This document shows positions 1-8,585 of a DNA stretch of 64,000 nucleotides, piece after piece. Each line of letters begins with the position of its first letter. Positions within the stretch are counted from its first letter, which is position 1. The stretch spans positions 1 to 64,000 of the forward strand of contig NZ_JAMFMB010000011.1 in NCBI RefSeq assembly GCF_023502395.1. The letters run 5' to 3'. The stretch comes from Ruegeria spongiae (GTDB lineage Bacteria; Pseudomonadota; Alphaproteobacteria; Rhodobacterales; Rhodobacteraceae). Position numbers and translations under genes: made by a program. Under the pieces are notes generated by a model that saw nothing but the letters and a program-made list of their open reading frames with translations, was not told the DNA's origin and searched no databases.

Positions 1-21
1 GCGCACTTTCGCCGCGCTAAA

Positions 22-897
22 CTAATGGCGGCTTTTGGCAATTTCTTGCAACCAGCGAACAAATCTGCGGGTTAGGTTTGTTTCATGCTCTCCGACTTGT
101 AAGGTGTAGCATCCAGCATTGAACTCGGCGCATTCAGGTAACGGAACAAGACGCCCATCGGACAGCTCGGTCTCAACCATGAAACTGGAAGAGAGTATCA
201 TTCCCAGTCCAACGCAAGCCGCACGCAACGCTGCATCGTCCGAGTCAAAGCGATCCGCGAACTGGAGATCTACATCGTGCATGCCCGATTTTTCCATCCA
301 GAGATGCCAATCCCAGTTCCCTTTTGCGCATTGAATTGCCGGAATGGTAACCAAATCGCATGGGTCTGCGAGTATTGATAGCAAAACCGGTGAAAGATAC
401 GGACGGCACACATCATCAAATAGGTCACGTACACCGGTCGGGCGTTCGCCCTCCCTATAGTATCCAATTGTGACATCTGCGCTGCCAGACAGTTGGCGAG
501 CATCATCAAAAAAGGTCTCGACTTCTATATTTGCGTCGGGGTTCTTCGCTTTGAAAAGATAGAGTTTCGGTATCAGCCATCTAACCGCGAATGACATGGA
601 TGCCCGGACACGGAGAACGTTTGTGTTGCGGATGACATCTCCAAGAGAAGCATGGAGCAATTGCAAGCCGGGCAGTGCTTTCTGCGCCAAGCGCACACCA
701 GCATCCGTCAATTCGATAGCATTATTGCTTCGAACAAAAAGCTGAGTTCCCAAAGACCGTTCAAGCGACTTTATCTGATGACTGACAGCCCCCGGTGTCA
801 CCAAGAGCTCATCTGCGGCCAGCTTGATACTCATATGCCGGGATGTGATCAGGAAAACGCGCAGAGCGTTCAAAGATATTGAACTCGGAAGCTGCAT
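22..897 (-). CDS. LysR-family transcriptional regulator (GcvA-like)
   Basis: A 291-residue LysR-type regulator. The N-terminal winged helix-turn-helix covers about residues 10-68 and contains LAADELLVTPGAVSHQI, which is close to GcvA-type regulators. The C-terminal half has the usual periplasmic-binding-like effector fold. The ATG at 897 is preceded directly by an in-frame TTG and is the better start. It is divergent from the EamA transporter at 989, with 91 bases between them, so it probably controls that gene; LysR proteins commonly do this. The effector is unknown. Base composition looks less GC-rich than most of the window, as does the neighbouring transporter. Confidence 0.9.
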   Translation of the reverse strand: MQLPSSISLNALRVFLITSRHMSIKLAADELLVTPGAVSHQIKSLERSLGTQLFVRSNNAIELTDAGVRLAQKALPGLQLLHASLGDVIRNTNVLRVRASMSFAVRWLIPKLYLFKAKNPDANIEVETFFDDARQLSGSADVTIGYYREGERPTGVRDLFDDVCRPYLSPVLLSILADPCDLVTIPAIQCAKGNWDWHLWMEKSGMHDVDLQFADRFDSDDAALRAACVGLGMILSSSFMVETELSDGRLVPLPECAEFNAGCYTLQVGEHETNLTRRFVRWLQEIAKSRH

Positions 898-988
898 CAA
901 AATCTCTCACTCTGATATAGAATAACTCGTTTGATTACAATGTGAAACTGAATTTAGAAGCAACCATTCTCTTCCAAGCAGGTTCTAC

Positions 989-1861
989 ATGCCGTCGTCC
1001 AATAAGTATGTCGAAGCGATCCTCTGGGTTCTTCTCAGCACCGCTTTGTTCACAGTGGTTTTCGCGGCAGCTAAGTTTGCCGACGGGGCAATTGGAACCT
1101 TTCAGATCCTGTTATTGAGATACATTGGCAGCTTTGTGACCGTGTCCTGGCTCGTGGTGCGCTCAGGTTCATTCAATCAGTACAAAAGCAATGTGCCGTT
1201 CCAGCATTTCTTGCGCGCGGTTTTTGGATGTTCGGCTGCGGCAGCCATCACTTGGGCGACCGCTCATATGCCCGTGGCAGACGCATCGGCCATCGGTATC
1301 CTCTACGGAGTCATAACCGTGTTGCTTGGCGTCCTGTTCCTTAAAGGACATGTTGGAATACGCCATTGGCTGGCCATAGCGATTTCACTTGCCGGAGCAG
1401 GGCTAATCATGGCCGTACAAGGCGCATTCCAAAGCCATATCGCTGGTCTCCCAGCCTTTGTTGCTCTTCTCAGTGCTTTTTTGATGGCCTCTGAAGGGTT
1501 GTTGATCCGAACCCTGAGCCAGACTGAAAGCGCACTGTCTATGATGCTCTACGTCTCCGGCTTTGGCATCCTTCTCCTATCTGTCCCAACTATGCTGGAG
1601 TGGCGCAATATCAGTGCAACGCTCGTCGTCGGTTGCGTTGCGCTCGGGCCACTGTCAGTCGCTGCACAGTATTGTACAATCAGGGGATACCGGATCGCAC
1701 CGCTATCGGTCGTGGGACCGGTTGATTATTCATGGCTGATTTTTGCTATGATCTTGGGTTTCGTGGTTTTTGGCGAGCATCCCAGTATCGGGGCTATCGC
1801 AGGCGGCATCCTGATTGTCTCAGGCGGCATATTACTGTCCAATACTCGCGCACAGCAATGA
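989..1861 (+). CDS. EamA/DMT-family transporter
   Basis: A 290-residue inner-membrane protein with about ten hydrophobic segments in two EamA repeats, the normal length and layout for drug/metabolite transporter exporters. The second repeat carries the family-typical segment around ALGPLSVAAQYCTIRGYRIA followed by a PVDYSWL stretch. It stands alone, divergent from the LysR gene at 22-897, which suggests an effector-inducible exporter. The substrate cannot be read from the sequence. The Shine-Dalgarno sequence is weak (AGCAGG upstream of 989). Confidence 0.9.
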   Translation: MPSSNKYVEAILWVLLSTALFTVVFAAAKFADGAIGTFQILLLRYIGSFVTVSWLVVRSGSFNQYKSNVPFQHFLRAVFGCSAAAAITWATAHMPVADASAIGILYGVITVLLGVLFLKGHVGIRHWLAIAISLAGAGLIMAVQGAFQSHIAGLPAFVALLSAFLMASEGLLIRTLSQTESALSMMLYVSGFGILLLSVPTMLEWRNISATLVVGCVALGPLSVAAQYCTIRGYRIAPLSVVGPVDYSWLIFAMILGFVVFGEHPSIGAIAGGILIVSGGILLSNTRAQQ

Positions 1862-1990
1862 AATTCAAGGCGCAGAGCCTTTTCTCCTATGAGAGCCGTG
1901 CAAAAAGCAGACATTCGAGCAACTCGCAGAATCGCGTAGTTTGGGCGCAAACCAGCCATTGCGCCAATTGCCACTCTCCACGAGGACCGA

Positions 1991-2752
1991 TTAGATCTTC
2001 GGATCCGGATTCACCGTATGCCCATCAACCGCGATCACCTGACCCGAGACCAGCCGCGCCGCGTCCGAGGCCAGAAATACCGCCATCCCGGCGATATCGC
2101 GCCCCTCGATGAACCGACCCATCGACGTGCCCGACGCGTATCCCCGATAAACCTGATCGCGGGTCATGTCCTTGGCCTGCGCTTCGCGCGCAAGGACTTG
2201 CTCCATGCGCGGCCCCTCCACCGCGCCGGGACAGATGACATTGGCGCGGATGCCATGGGGGCCAAGTTCCATCGCCAGCGTTTTGCCCAGACCCACAACC
2301 GCCCATTTCGCCGCCGCATAAGGCGCCCGTCTTGGATAGCCGTATTGCCCCGCCGTCGAAGAAGTCAGCAGCATGACGCCCGATCCCTGCGCCTTCATCA
2401 TGGGTGCGGCATGTTTGGCGCACAAAAACGCGCCATCCAGATTGACCGCCAGACAGTTGCGCCAGTCGTCCAGCTCGATATCCTCGACCAGAGCGGTCGG
2501 TCCGGCAATGCCCGCATTTGCGCAGAGCACATCCAACCCGCCCCAGTCCCGCGCGATCTCGGCAAACAACGCTGAAATCCCTGCCGCGTCGGAGACATCC
2601 ACACGCGTGCGCCGCCAGCCTTCCGGGCATATCGAGAGCGCCTGTGTGTCGACATCCGCCACCCAGATCTGTGCGCCTGCCTCCGAAAACGCCTCGGCGA
2701 CCGCGCGACCAACGCCCGAGGCCCCGGCTGTGATCAGAACGCGTTGACTCAT
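1991..2752 (-). CDS. SDR-family oxidoreductase of the carnitine operon
   Basis: A 253-residue short-chain dehydrogenase. The cofactor motif near the N-terminus reads TAGASGVG (usually TGxxxGxG). Asp near residue 35 favours NAD over NADP. The NAG motif is present (CANAGIAG), as is the catalytic set with Ser in LLTSSTAG and YAAAK (Tyr, Lys). Its ATG overlaps the stop of the dehydrogenase-thioesterase gene by 4 bases, so the two are translationally coupled. The core carnitine steps do not need an SDR; it may act on a related hydroxylated substrate or stereoisomer, but this is inference from position only. Confidence 0.85.
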   Translation of the reverse strand: MSQRVLITAGASGVGRAVAEAFSEAGAQIWVADVDTQALSICPEGWRRTRVDVSDAAGISALFAEIARDWGGLDVLCANAGIAGPTALVEDIELDDWRNCLAVNLDGAFLCAKHAAPMMKAQGSGVMLLTSSTAGQYGYPRRAPYAAAKWAVVGLGKTLAMELGPHGIRANVICPGAVEGPRMEQVLAREAQAKDMTRDQVYRGYASGTSMGRFIEGRDIAGMAVFLASDAARLVSGQVIAVDGHTVNPDPKI

Positions 2753-4215
2753 GTCGGCTTCCGGATCGCGCTGCCCGCGCCCTCGGGATAGGGCAAGGCG
2801 GCTTGCGCCTCGCCAATTCTGGCCATCGCCGCCTCGATCCCGGCAGAGGGCGCGCAGGGCCGCCTTGTCTCCAGGTCAACATGCAGCAGAAAGCTTTCGC
2901 CAGTGGCCAGCAAGGTCTCTCCCTCATACATCCGATGGAACAGGTGCAGCTTCTTGCCCTGCCCCAGCAGCATCTGCGTGCGCACCTCGATCCGCGCCCC
3001 GGCATGGGTCTCATCGAGATGGCGAATATGGGTTTCGGCGGTGAAATAGCTGCCGCCCGAGGCGATATAGTCGGCGTCACAGCCGATCAGTTCCATGAAC
3101 CGGTCGGTGGAACTGGCAAAGGCGTCGAGATATTTCGATTCCGTCATGTGGCCATTGTAATCGGTCCAGTCCAGCGGCACCGCGCGCGCGAGTGTCAGGA
3201 TCGGCTGCGACAGGTCGTCGATCTGGTCGACATGGCCGGGCATCGCGGATTTGATCCGCTGGTCGTGCCGGTTCAGCACCTCACCCGCGCCCCAGTTCTG
3301 ATGTTTGAGCGCGCGCATCATGCCCACCAGATTGTTGTCGCGGATGCGTTCCAGATCCCGGATTTCGTGATGGCCCGACTGCGCGTCGGATTGCGTGGCG
3401 ATCAGGTCGACCAGCTCATCGGTGAACTCGGGCACATCCATCAGCTTGGTCCAGGGCCATTCCAGCGCCGGCCCGAACTGCGCCATGAAATGCCGCATCC
3501 CCGCCTCGCCGCCCGCCACGCGGTAGGTCTCGAACAGGCCCATCTGCGCCCAGCGGATGCCAAAGCCCATGCGGATCGCCTCGTCGATCTCATGAGTGGT
3601 GGCAACGCCATCCTTGACCAGCCAGAGCGCCTCGCGCCAGACCGCCTCGAGGAAACGATCAGCGATGTGGGCGTCGATTTCTTTCTTCACATGCAGCGGG
3701 AACAGACCCAGCCCGGTCAGGATATCCTTGGCCCGCTCGATATGGGCGGGATCATTGGCCGGAGAACTCACCAATTCGATCAGCGGCAGCAGATAAACCG
3801 GGTTGAACGGATGGGTCACCACGATCTGCTCGGGGCGCAGCGCGCCCTCTTGCAGTTCCGACGGTTTGAACCCGCTGGTTGAAGAGCCGATGATGGCAGA
3901 AGGATCACAGACCTCTTGCAGCTGTCTGTAAACGCGCCGTTTCAGATCCAGACGCTCGGGCACGCTTTCCTGTATCCAGACGGCGCCTTGCACGGCTTCC
4001 CCCAGATCCTCATGGAAACTCAGCCGCCCCTCCGGCGGCAAGGGCACATCACTCAGCCCGGGCAGCGAGCGGCGCGCATTGTCCAGCACCTCACCTATCT
4101 TGCGTTCCGCCTCGGGGTCCGGGTCGAACACCCGCACATCCCAGCCATTGAGCAGGAACCGCGCGGCCCAGCCGCCGCCGATCACACCACCGCCGATGAT
4201 GGTCGCTACTGCCAT
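2749..4215 (-). CDS. lcdH: L-carnitine dehydrogenase fused to a betainyl-CoA thioesterase domain
   Basis: A 488-residue two-domain enzyme. Residues 1-300 form a 3-hydroxyacyl-CoA dehydrogenase-type fold with the NAD loop GGGVIGGG (residues 8-15) and the HPFNP motif (135-139). Residues about 335-480 form a hotdog thioesterase with DYNGHM (352-357). In known bacterial carnitine pathways the dehydrogenase oxidises L-carnitine to 3-dehydrocarnitine, a BKACE enzyme transfers the betainyl part to CoA, and a thioesterase frees glycine betaine. Here the first and third steps are on one chain, an arrangement known from rhizobia and roseobacters. The start at 4215 is preferred over 4221 because GGAG then lies 8 bases upstream. 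Confidence 0.9.
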   Translation of the reverse strand: MAVATIIGGGVIGGGWAARFLLNGWDVRVFDPDPEAERKIGEVLDNARRSLPGLSDVPLPPEGRLSFHEDLGEAVQGAVWIQESVPERLDLKRRVYRQLQEVCDPSAIIGSSTSGFKPSELQEGALRPEQIVVTHPFNPVYLLPLIELVSSPANDPAHIERAKDILTGLGLFPLHVKKEIDAHIADRFLEAVWREALWLVKDGVATTHEIDEAIRMGFGIRWAQMGLFETYRVAGGEAGMRHFMAQFGPALEWPWTKLMDVPEFTDELVDLIATQSDAQSGHHEIRDLERIRDNNLVGMMRALKHQNWGAGEVLNRHDQRIKSAMPGHVDQIDDLSQPILTLARAVPLDWTDYNGHMTESKYLDAFASSTDRFMELIGCDADYIASGGSYFTAETHIRHLDETHAGARIEVRTQMLLGQGKKLHLFHRMYEGETLLATGESFLLHVDLETRRPCAPSAGIEAAMARIGEAQAALPYPEGAGSAIRKPT

Positions 4216-4248
4216 TCTCATCTCTCCGACACACGCCGCGCAGTGGCG

Positions 4249-4279
4249 AAAAAAGGGGTGGGCGGGCGGGGCCCGCCCC
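4249..4279 (-). terminator. Candidate intra-operon attenuator between BKACE and dehydrogenase genes
   Basis: On the minus strand a GC-rich inverted repeat (arms 4271-4279 and 4255-4263, one mismatch, 7-base loop) is followed directly by six T residues (4254-4249). This has the form of an intrinsic terminator but lies inside the operon, 20 bases after the BKACE stop. It may set a higher level of BKACE than of the downstream enzymes. The evidence is structure by eye only. Confidence 0.5.
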
Positions 4280-4298
4280 TCAAAACAAACCCATCAAA

Positions 4299-5210
4299 TC
4301 AGGACTGCGGCGCCTGTTTCACCAGACCCAGCTTCCCACGCACCTCCGCCGGGGTGATCACCCGCGCGCCCATGTTTTCAATGATGGTGCCCGCGCGCTC
4401 GACCAACTGCCAGTTCTGCGCCAGCTCACCCTTGCCGAGCCACAGGTTGTCCTCCAGCCCGACCCGCACATTGCCGCCCGCCAATACCGAAGCCGCCACA
4501 TAAGCCATCTGATTGCGACCCAGCCCAAAGGCGCTGAACGTCCACTCATCAGGCACGTTGTTCACCATCGCCATGAAGGTGTTCAGATCATCTGGCGCGC
4601 CCCAGGGCACCCCCATGCAAAGCTGCACCAGCGCGTTGGGCTCCAGTACACCATCCTTGACCAGTTGTTTGGCATACCACAGATGGCCCGTATCAAACGC
4701 CTCGATCTCGGGCTTCACCCCCAGATCGGTCATCATCCTGCCCATCGCGGTCAGCATGCCGGGCGTGTTGGTCATCACGTAATCAGCCTCGGCAAAGTTC
4801 ATCGTGCCGCAATCCAGGGTGCAGATCTCGGGCAGGCATTCAGCCACATGCGCAACGCGCTCGCTGGCCCCCACCATGTCGGTACCCCCGATGGTGGGCA
4901 GCGGGCTTTCCACCCCACCAAAGACCATGTCCCCCCCCATTCCGGCGGTCAGGTTCAGCACCATATCCACCTCGGCCTCGCGGATGCGGTCGGTCACCTC
5001 GCGATAAAGCTCCAGATCGCGCGAGGGCGCGCCGCTCTCGGGATCGCGCACATGGCAATGCACCACCGCTGCGCCTGCCTTGGCCGCTGCAATCGCGCTT
5101 TCGGCGATCTGCGCGGGCGAGCGCGGCACATGCGGGCTGCGATCCTGGGTGCCGCCCGAGCCGGTCACGGCGCAGGTGATAAAGACGTCTCGGTTCATTT
5201 GCAGAGGCAT
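4299..5210 (-). CDS. BKACE-family 3-dehydrocarnitine cleavage enzyme
   Basis: A 303-residue beta-keto acid cleavage enzyme (DUF849 family), first gene of the carnitine operon. The family's Zn ligands are visible: HCH in VVHCHVRDP near residue 50 and the Glu in VGLEDN near residue 255. The N-terminus has the typical ITCAVTGSG strand. In carnitine pathways this enzyme converts 3-dehydrocarnitine plus acetyl-CoA to betainyl-CoA plus acetoacetate, which fits the fused dehydrogenase/thioesterase encoded next. The start could be 5210 or the in-frame ATG at 5198; neither has a good ribosome binding site. Confidence 0.9.
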   Translation of the reverse strand: MPLQMNRDVFITCAVTGSGGTQDRSPHVPRSPAQIAESAIAAAKAGAAVVHCHVRDPESGAPSRDLELYREVTDRIREAEVDMVLNLTAGMGGDMVFGGVESPLPTIGGTDMVGASERVAHVAECLPEICTLDCGTMNFAEADYVMTNTPGMLTAMGRMMTDLGVKPEIEAFDTGHLWYAKQLVKDGVLEPNALVQLCMGVPWGAPDDLNTFMAMVNNVPDEWTFSAFGLGRNQMAYVAASVLAGGNVRVGLEDNLWLGKGELAQNWQLVERAGTIIENMGARVITPAEVRGKLGLVKQAPQS

Positions 5211-5344
5211 TTTGGGTTTTCCACAGCTTTTACCGGGTTTGGCCGGGTCCTATCCCCAGGTTTCTCCCCCGATTCCGATTTGATTCACCCACAACTCTGG
5301 CGCAGCCTGAGCCGAACCACTTGTCAGAATGCGAATCGAACTTG

Positions 5345-6325
5345 ATGAAACCCGCAAAAAACATCCTCCAGCCCGAACATCGCGCCCTGAAAACCGGTGT
5401 GCTGGTGCTGGACGAGTGCAACACGCTCAGCTTCGCCGCTGCTGTCGACCCGATGCGCGCAGCCAATCGGCTGGCCGACCGCCCGGCTTTTGACTGGGAT
5501 TATGTCACCGCCACGCCAGCGCCTGCGGAACTCACCAGCGCGCTGCAGGTGCCGGGTATTCCACTGGCACGCTTTGCCGGCTGCGAGTTGCTGATCGTGG
5601 TGGCCGGGTTTCACCTGGCCCGGCATGCCACACCCAGCCTGCTGGCCGGTCTGCGCCGCATCGCAAATGGTGGTGCAGCCCTGGCCGGGATCGATGGCGG
5701 ACCCTGGCTGCTGGCCGAGGCCGGGCTGCTGGACGGGTATGCCGCCACCACCCATTGGGAGGATCTGGACAATTTCGCCAGCCGCTTCCCCGAGGTCGAC
5801 ATGCGCCCCGACCGGTTTGTGGTCTCGGGTCAACGCCTGACAAGCGGCGGCGCGGTGCCCGCGATCGAGATGATGCTGCACATCATCGCCGCCCGCCATG
5901 GCGCAGGCTTTGCCTCGCGTGTTGCAGGCCTCTTCCTGCATGACGGTCCGCAACCGCACAGCCGCCCGCAGACCCGACTGGGCAGCGACAGGCACAATAC
6001 GCTGACGGCACGCGCCCATGCGCTGATGGAGGCCGCGCTTGATGACCCGCTGCCGCTGGTCGACATCGCCAAAGAACTCGGCACCTCGCCGCGCAGCCTG
6101 CAACAGCAGTTCCGCCTGCGCCTGAACACCACGCCGCAGGATCACTATCTGCACCTGCGCCTGTCCGAGGCCCGCCGACTGGTCACCGATACCGATCTGC
6201 CGCTGCTCGAGGTGGCGCTGGCCACCGGTTTCACCTCGCAATCCAGCTTTGCCCGCGCTTTCCGCACCGCCCACGACCTGTCGGCCCGCGACCTGCGTCA
6301 AAGCCGCGCCACCGCGGCGGAATGA
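5345..6325 (+). CDS. GlxA-family AraC-type regulator (CdhR-like)
   Basis: A 326-residue regulator with an N-terminal DJ-1/PfpI-like (class I glutamine amidotransferase-like) domain, residues about 10-180, and a C-terminal AraC helix-turn-helix pair, about 220-320 (LVDIAKELGTSPRSLQQQF and the second helix ending SSFARAF). CdhR, the activator of carnitine dehydrogenase genes in Pseudomonas, has this layout, and the gene is divergent from the carnitine operon, 134 bases apart. It is therefore probably the carnitine-responsive activator. ATG at 5345 is chosen; an upstream in-frame TTG at 5321 is possible. Confidence 0.88.
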   Translation: MKPAKNILQPEHRALKTGVLVLDECNTLSFAAAVDPMRAANRLADRPAFDWDYVTATPAPAELTSALQVPGIPLARFAGCELLIVVAGFHLARHATPSLLAGLRRIANGGAALAGIDGGPWLLAEAGLLDGYAATTHWEDLDNFASRFPEVDMRPDRFVVSGQRLTSGGAVPAIEMMLHIIAARHGAGFASRVAGLFLHDGPQPHSRPQTRLGSDRHNTLTARAHALMEAALDDPLPLVDIAKELGTSPRSLQQQFRLRLNTTPQDHYLHLRLSEARRLVTDTDLPLLEVALATGFTSQSSFARAFRTAHDLSARDLRQSRATAAE

Positions 6326-6363
6326 GGCCTGCGATCTTCTTCTGTTGAAAATACCTCGGGGGA

Positions 6364-6394
6364 GTCGCCCTTGGGCGACGGGGGCAGCGCCCCC
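6364..6394. terminator. Double-hairpin element between convergent genes
   Basis: Two adjacent perfect hairpins: arms 6364-6370/6373-6379 with a 2-base loop, and arms 6380-6385/6389-6394 with a 3-base loop. The pair follows the sequence GAAAATACCTCGGGGGAG at 6346-6363. Similar GAAAATA...CTCGGGGG blocks with hairpins are common at gene ends in Rhodobacteraceae genomes, so this is probably a bidirectional terminator of the palindromic-repeat type. It separates the convergent regulator and aldo/keto reductase genes. Confidence 0.6.
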
Positions 6395-6407
6395 TCCCGC
6401 TTTCTCC

Positions 6408-7454
6408 TCAATACGGCATCGGTTGCGCCCGATGGGTGGCATTGATCTCACTCACAACCTCCTCGGACAGCTGCAGATCGGCCCCGGCCAGCACATGCTC
6501 AAGCTGCGCCATGGTGGTCGCACCAAAGATCGCCGACATGATGAAAGGCCGCGTCTTGCACCAGGCCAGCGCCATATGCACCGGGTCCAGCCCGTGTCGG
6601 GCGGCGATCTCCAGATAGGCGGCCACCGCGCCATAGACCCGTTCGGAATGCCGACCGCCCAGCCCCGGCGTGATCGACCGGCGCGAGCCTTCGGGGACCG
6701 CCCCGTTCTGATATTTTCCGGTCAGCAATCCGGTGCCCAGCGGCGAGAAGGCCATCAGCCCGACATCCTCCAGCACACTCAACTCGGCCAGATCGGTGTC
6801 ATACAACCGGCAGAGCAGCGAATACTCGTTCTGGATTGACGCCACCCTTGGTCCCAGCCCCTTCTCGGACAGGCGCAGCCATTGCGCGGTGCCCCAGGCG
6901 CTTTCGTTGCTCAGGCCAAAGGCGCGGATGGTGCCCCTGTCCACCTCGCGCCGGAGCGCGCCAAGGCAATCCTCCATATCGGCAATCACCTCGGAATGCG
7001 CGTTGCCTGACGGATCATAATGCCAGTTCTGCCGGAACATGTAGCTGCCGCGATTGGGCCAGTGGAACTGGTAGAGGTCGATATAGTCGGTCTGCAACCG
7101 CCGCAGAGAACCTTCGATGGCCCCGGCGATGGTCGCGGACGAGATCGGCGCGCCATCGCGTACATAGCCCAACCCTTCGCCGGAATGTTTGGTCGCAAGA
7201 ACATAATCCGCCCGCCGAGCCGGGTTGGCCGCGTTCCAGGTGCCCAGAATGTCCTCGGTGCGCCCGATGGTCTCCTTCGAGACCGGGTTCACCGGATACA
7301 TCTCGGCGGTGTCGACAAAGTTGATGCCCGCGCCCAGCGCGACATCCATCTGCGCGTGCGCCTCCGATTCCGAAGTCTGGGTGCCGAATGTCATCGTCCC
7401 CAGGCAAAGTTCCGACACTTCGATGCCCGTCCGGCCCAGCGGGTTTCGTTTCAT
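6408..7454 (-). CDS. Aldo/keto reductase (Tas-like)
   Basis: A 348-residue NADPH-dependent aldo/keto reductase fold. The N-terminus (LGRTGIEVSELCLGTMTFG) resembles E. coli Tas. The catalytic tetrad is visible: Asp and Tyr in VDTAEMYP, Lys in LATKHSG, His in YQFHWPNRG. The frame stays open far upstream, but the family start is the Met at 7454. It stands alone between the double hairpin and the DMT transporter gene, 71 bases from the latter, and may be co-transcribed with it. The substrate is not predictable. Confidence 0.88.
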   Translation of the reverse strand: MKRNPLGRTGIEVSELCLGTMTFGTQTSESEAHAQMDVALGAGINFVDTAEMYPVNPVSKETIGRTEDILGTWNAANPARRADYVLATKHSGEGLGYVRDGAPISSATIAGAIEGSLRRLQTDYIDLYQFHWPNRGSYMFRQNWHYDPSGNAHSEVIADMEDCLGALRREVDRGTIRAFGLSNESAWGTAQWLRLSEKGLGPRVASIQNEYSLLCRLYDTDLAELSVLEDVGLMAFSPLGTGLLTGKYQNGAVPEGSRRSITPGLGGRHSERVYGAVAAYLEIAARHGLDPVHMALAWCKTRPFIMSAIFGATTMAQLEHVLAGADLQLSEEVVSEINATHRAQPMPY

Positions 7455-7525
7455 GACCTGTCCCCAATTCCAACGCGTTCCCGCAGAACCTAACCGCCCA
7501 GACCGGCGCGGCAAGCCCCTTTGCG

Positions 7526-8380
7526 TCAGCCCAGCGCCAGCGCCACGACACCGCAGAGGATGATGCTGGACCAGAACAGGCGGGTTTTCAGATGCCCCTC
7601 GCCCAGCAGCAGGCTGCCCATCAGAACCGTCAGCAACACGCTGACCTCGCGGATCGGGGCAACATAGATCACTGGTGTGAAGGTCATCGCAACCAGCACC
7701 AGAATATAGGCCAGCGGACAGAACACCGCGATTGCCAGAACCTCGGGCCGGTGTTGCGCCCAGAGCCGTGCCACCGCCTGCCTGCGCCGCAAGGCCACCG
7801 GCGCCAGCAGAACGATCCTGCCAATGCTCGAGGCATAATCCAGCAGCAAAGGCGGCACCAGCAGGACCGAGACGGCATAGGCGTCCCAGGCGGTATAGCT
7901 GCCGATCAGCAGCCCCGCCCCCACACCAAACGCCGCCGAAACCAGCGCCCTGTTGCCGCCCCGCCCGAACCCGCCGGTCAGCATCAGCACGCCAAAGACA
8001 ATCGTGACCCCGCCCATCACGGTCTGCGCGGTCACCGCCTCGCCCAGGAACAGCACGGCAAAACAGGTCGCCAGCAGCGGCCCGGTAGAGCGCGCCGTGG
8101 GATAGACCAGCGACAGCGCGCCGTGGCGGTAGCCGGTCTGCAACAGCAGGAAATAGCCCAGATGGATCGCCACGCTGCCCAGCACGAACAGGATCTGGCC
8201 GCCACTGAACCCGTTGATGCCGGACGCGGCATAAAGCGCCAGAGGCAGGTAGATCACCGCAGAGACGACCGAGAACAGCCAGACCAGTTCCGCCCCCGCA
8301 TTCAGGCGTTTGACAAAGAAATTCCAGGTGGCGTGGCAGACAGCGGCGGTCAGGACCAGCGCAAGACCAAGGACGGACAT
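7526..8380 (-). CDS. DMT-superfamily transporter under a ykkC-class riboswitch
   Basis: A 284-residue integral membrane protein with about ten hydrophobic segments and two EamA-type halves. The ATG at 8380 has a good ribosome binding site (GAGGTGATCC just before it). The leader at 8423-8541 carries the conserved blocks of a ykkC-class RNA. Guanidine-I members of that class usually control SMR exporters, which are in the same superfamily, so a guanidinium-type exporter is a reasonable inference, not shown by the protein sequence itself. Confidence 0.85.
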   Translation of the reverse strand: MSVLGLALVLTAAVCHATWNFFVKRLNAGAELVWLFSVVSAVIYLPLALYAASGINGFSGGQILFVLGSVAIHLGYFLLLQTGYRHGALSLVYPTARSTGPLLATCFAVLFLGEAVTAQTVMGGVTIVFGVLMLTGGFGRGGNRALVSAAFGVGAGLLIGSYTAWDAYAVSVLLVPPLLLDYASSIGRIVLLAPVALRRRQAVARLWAQHRPEVLAIAVFCPLAYILVLVAMTFTPVIYVAPIREVSVLLTVLMGSLLLGEGHLKTRLFWSSIILCGVVALALG

Positions 8381-8422
8381 GGATCACCTCAAAGACGGTT
8401 TCGACAAGACGTGCCAAAGCAC

Positions 8423-8541
8423 GCCCGTCCATCCCCCCTGGCTTTTTCGTCTTTTGGGTGTCCGCCCGTACACGGGCTCGTAACGGCGCTCGGTCCGGAC
8501 CTGCGATGCAGCGGAACCCTAGCCGCACATGGATGGGCGGC
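8423..8541 (-). promoter_or_regulatory. ykkC-class riboswitch, guanidine-I-like
   Basis: Read on the minus strand, the leader of the DMT gene has the class-defining blocks in order: CTAGGGTTCCG (8522-8512), a small hairpin CTGC-ATC-GCAG (8511-8501), CCGGACCGAGCG (consensus CUGGUCCGAGAG; about 8498-8487), a second hairpin GCCCGT/ACGGGC, ACACC, and AAAAGCCAGGGGGGAT (consensus AAAAGCCCGGGAGAU; 8446-8431). A closing stem pairs CCATCC (5' end) with GGATGG (3' end), with CCG/CGG beyond a mismatch. The distal part overlaps a GGCGTGC/GCACGTC hairpin that could be the alternative fold. Ligand subtype is uncertain: guanidine-I by gene context, though ppGpp and PRPP subtypes share these blocks. Confidence 0.75.
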
Positions 8542-8585
8542 ATCAGGTTACGCAGGAGCGAGCGGAAAATCAAAGACGGATTCTG

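Noticed and set aside
2803-3882. A 359-codon plus-strand frame opposite the carnitine dehydrogenase fusion
   Set aside because: The opposite strand encodes a full two-domain enzyme with correct motifs; this frame is a shadow.
7455-8573. N-terminal extension of the aldo/keto reductase frame to a 721-residue protein
   Set aside because: The extra part runs antisense-free but out of frame through the DMT transporter and the riboswitch, has no family match, and the true start at 7454 matches Tas-like proteins.
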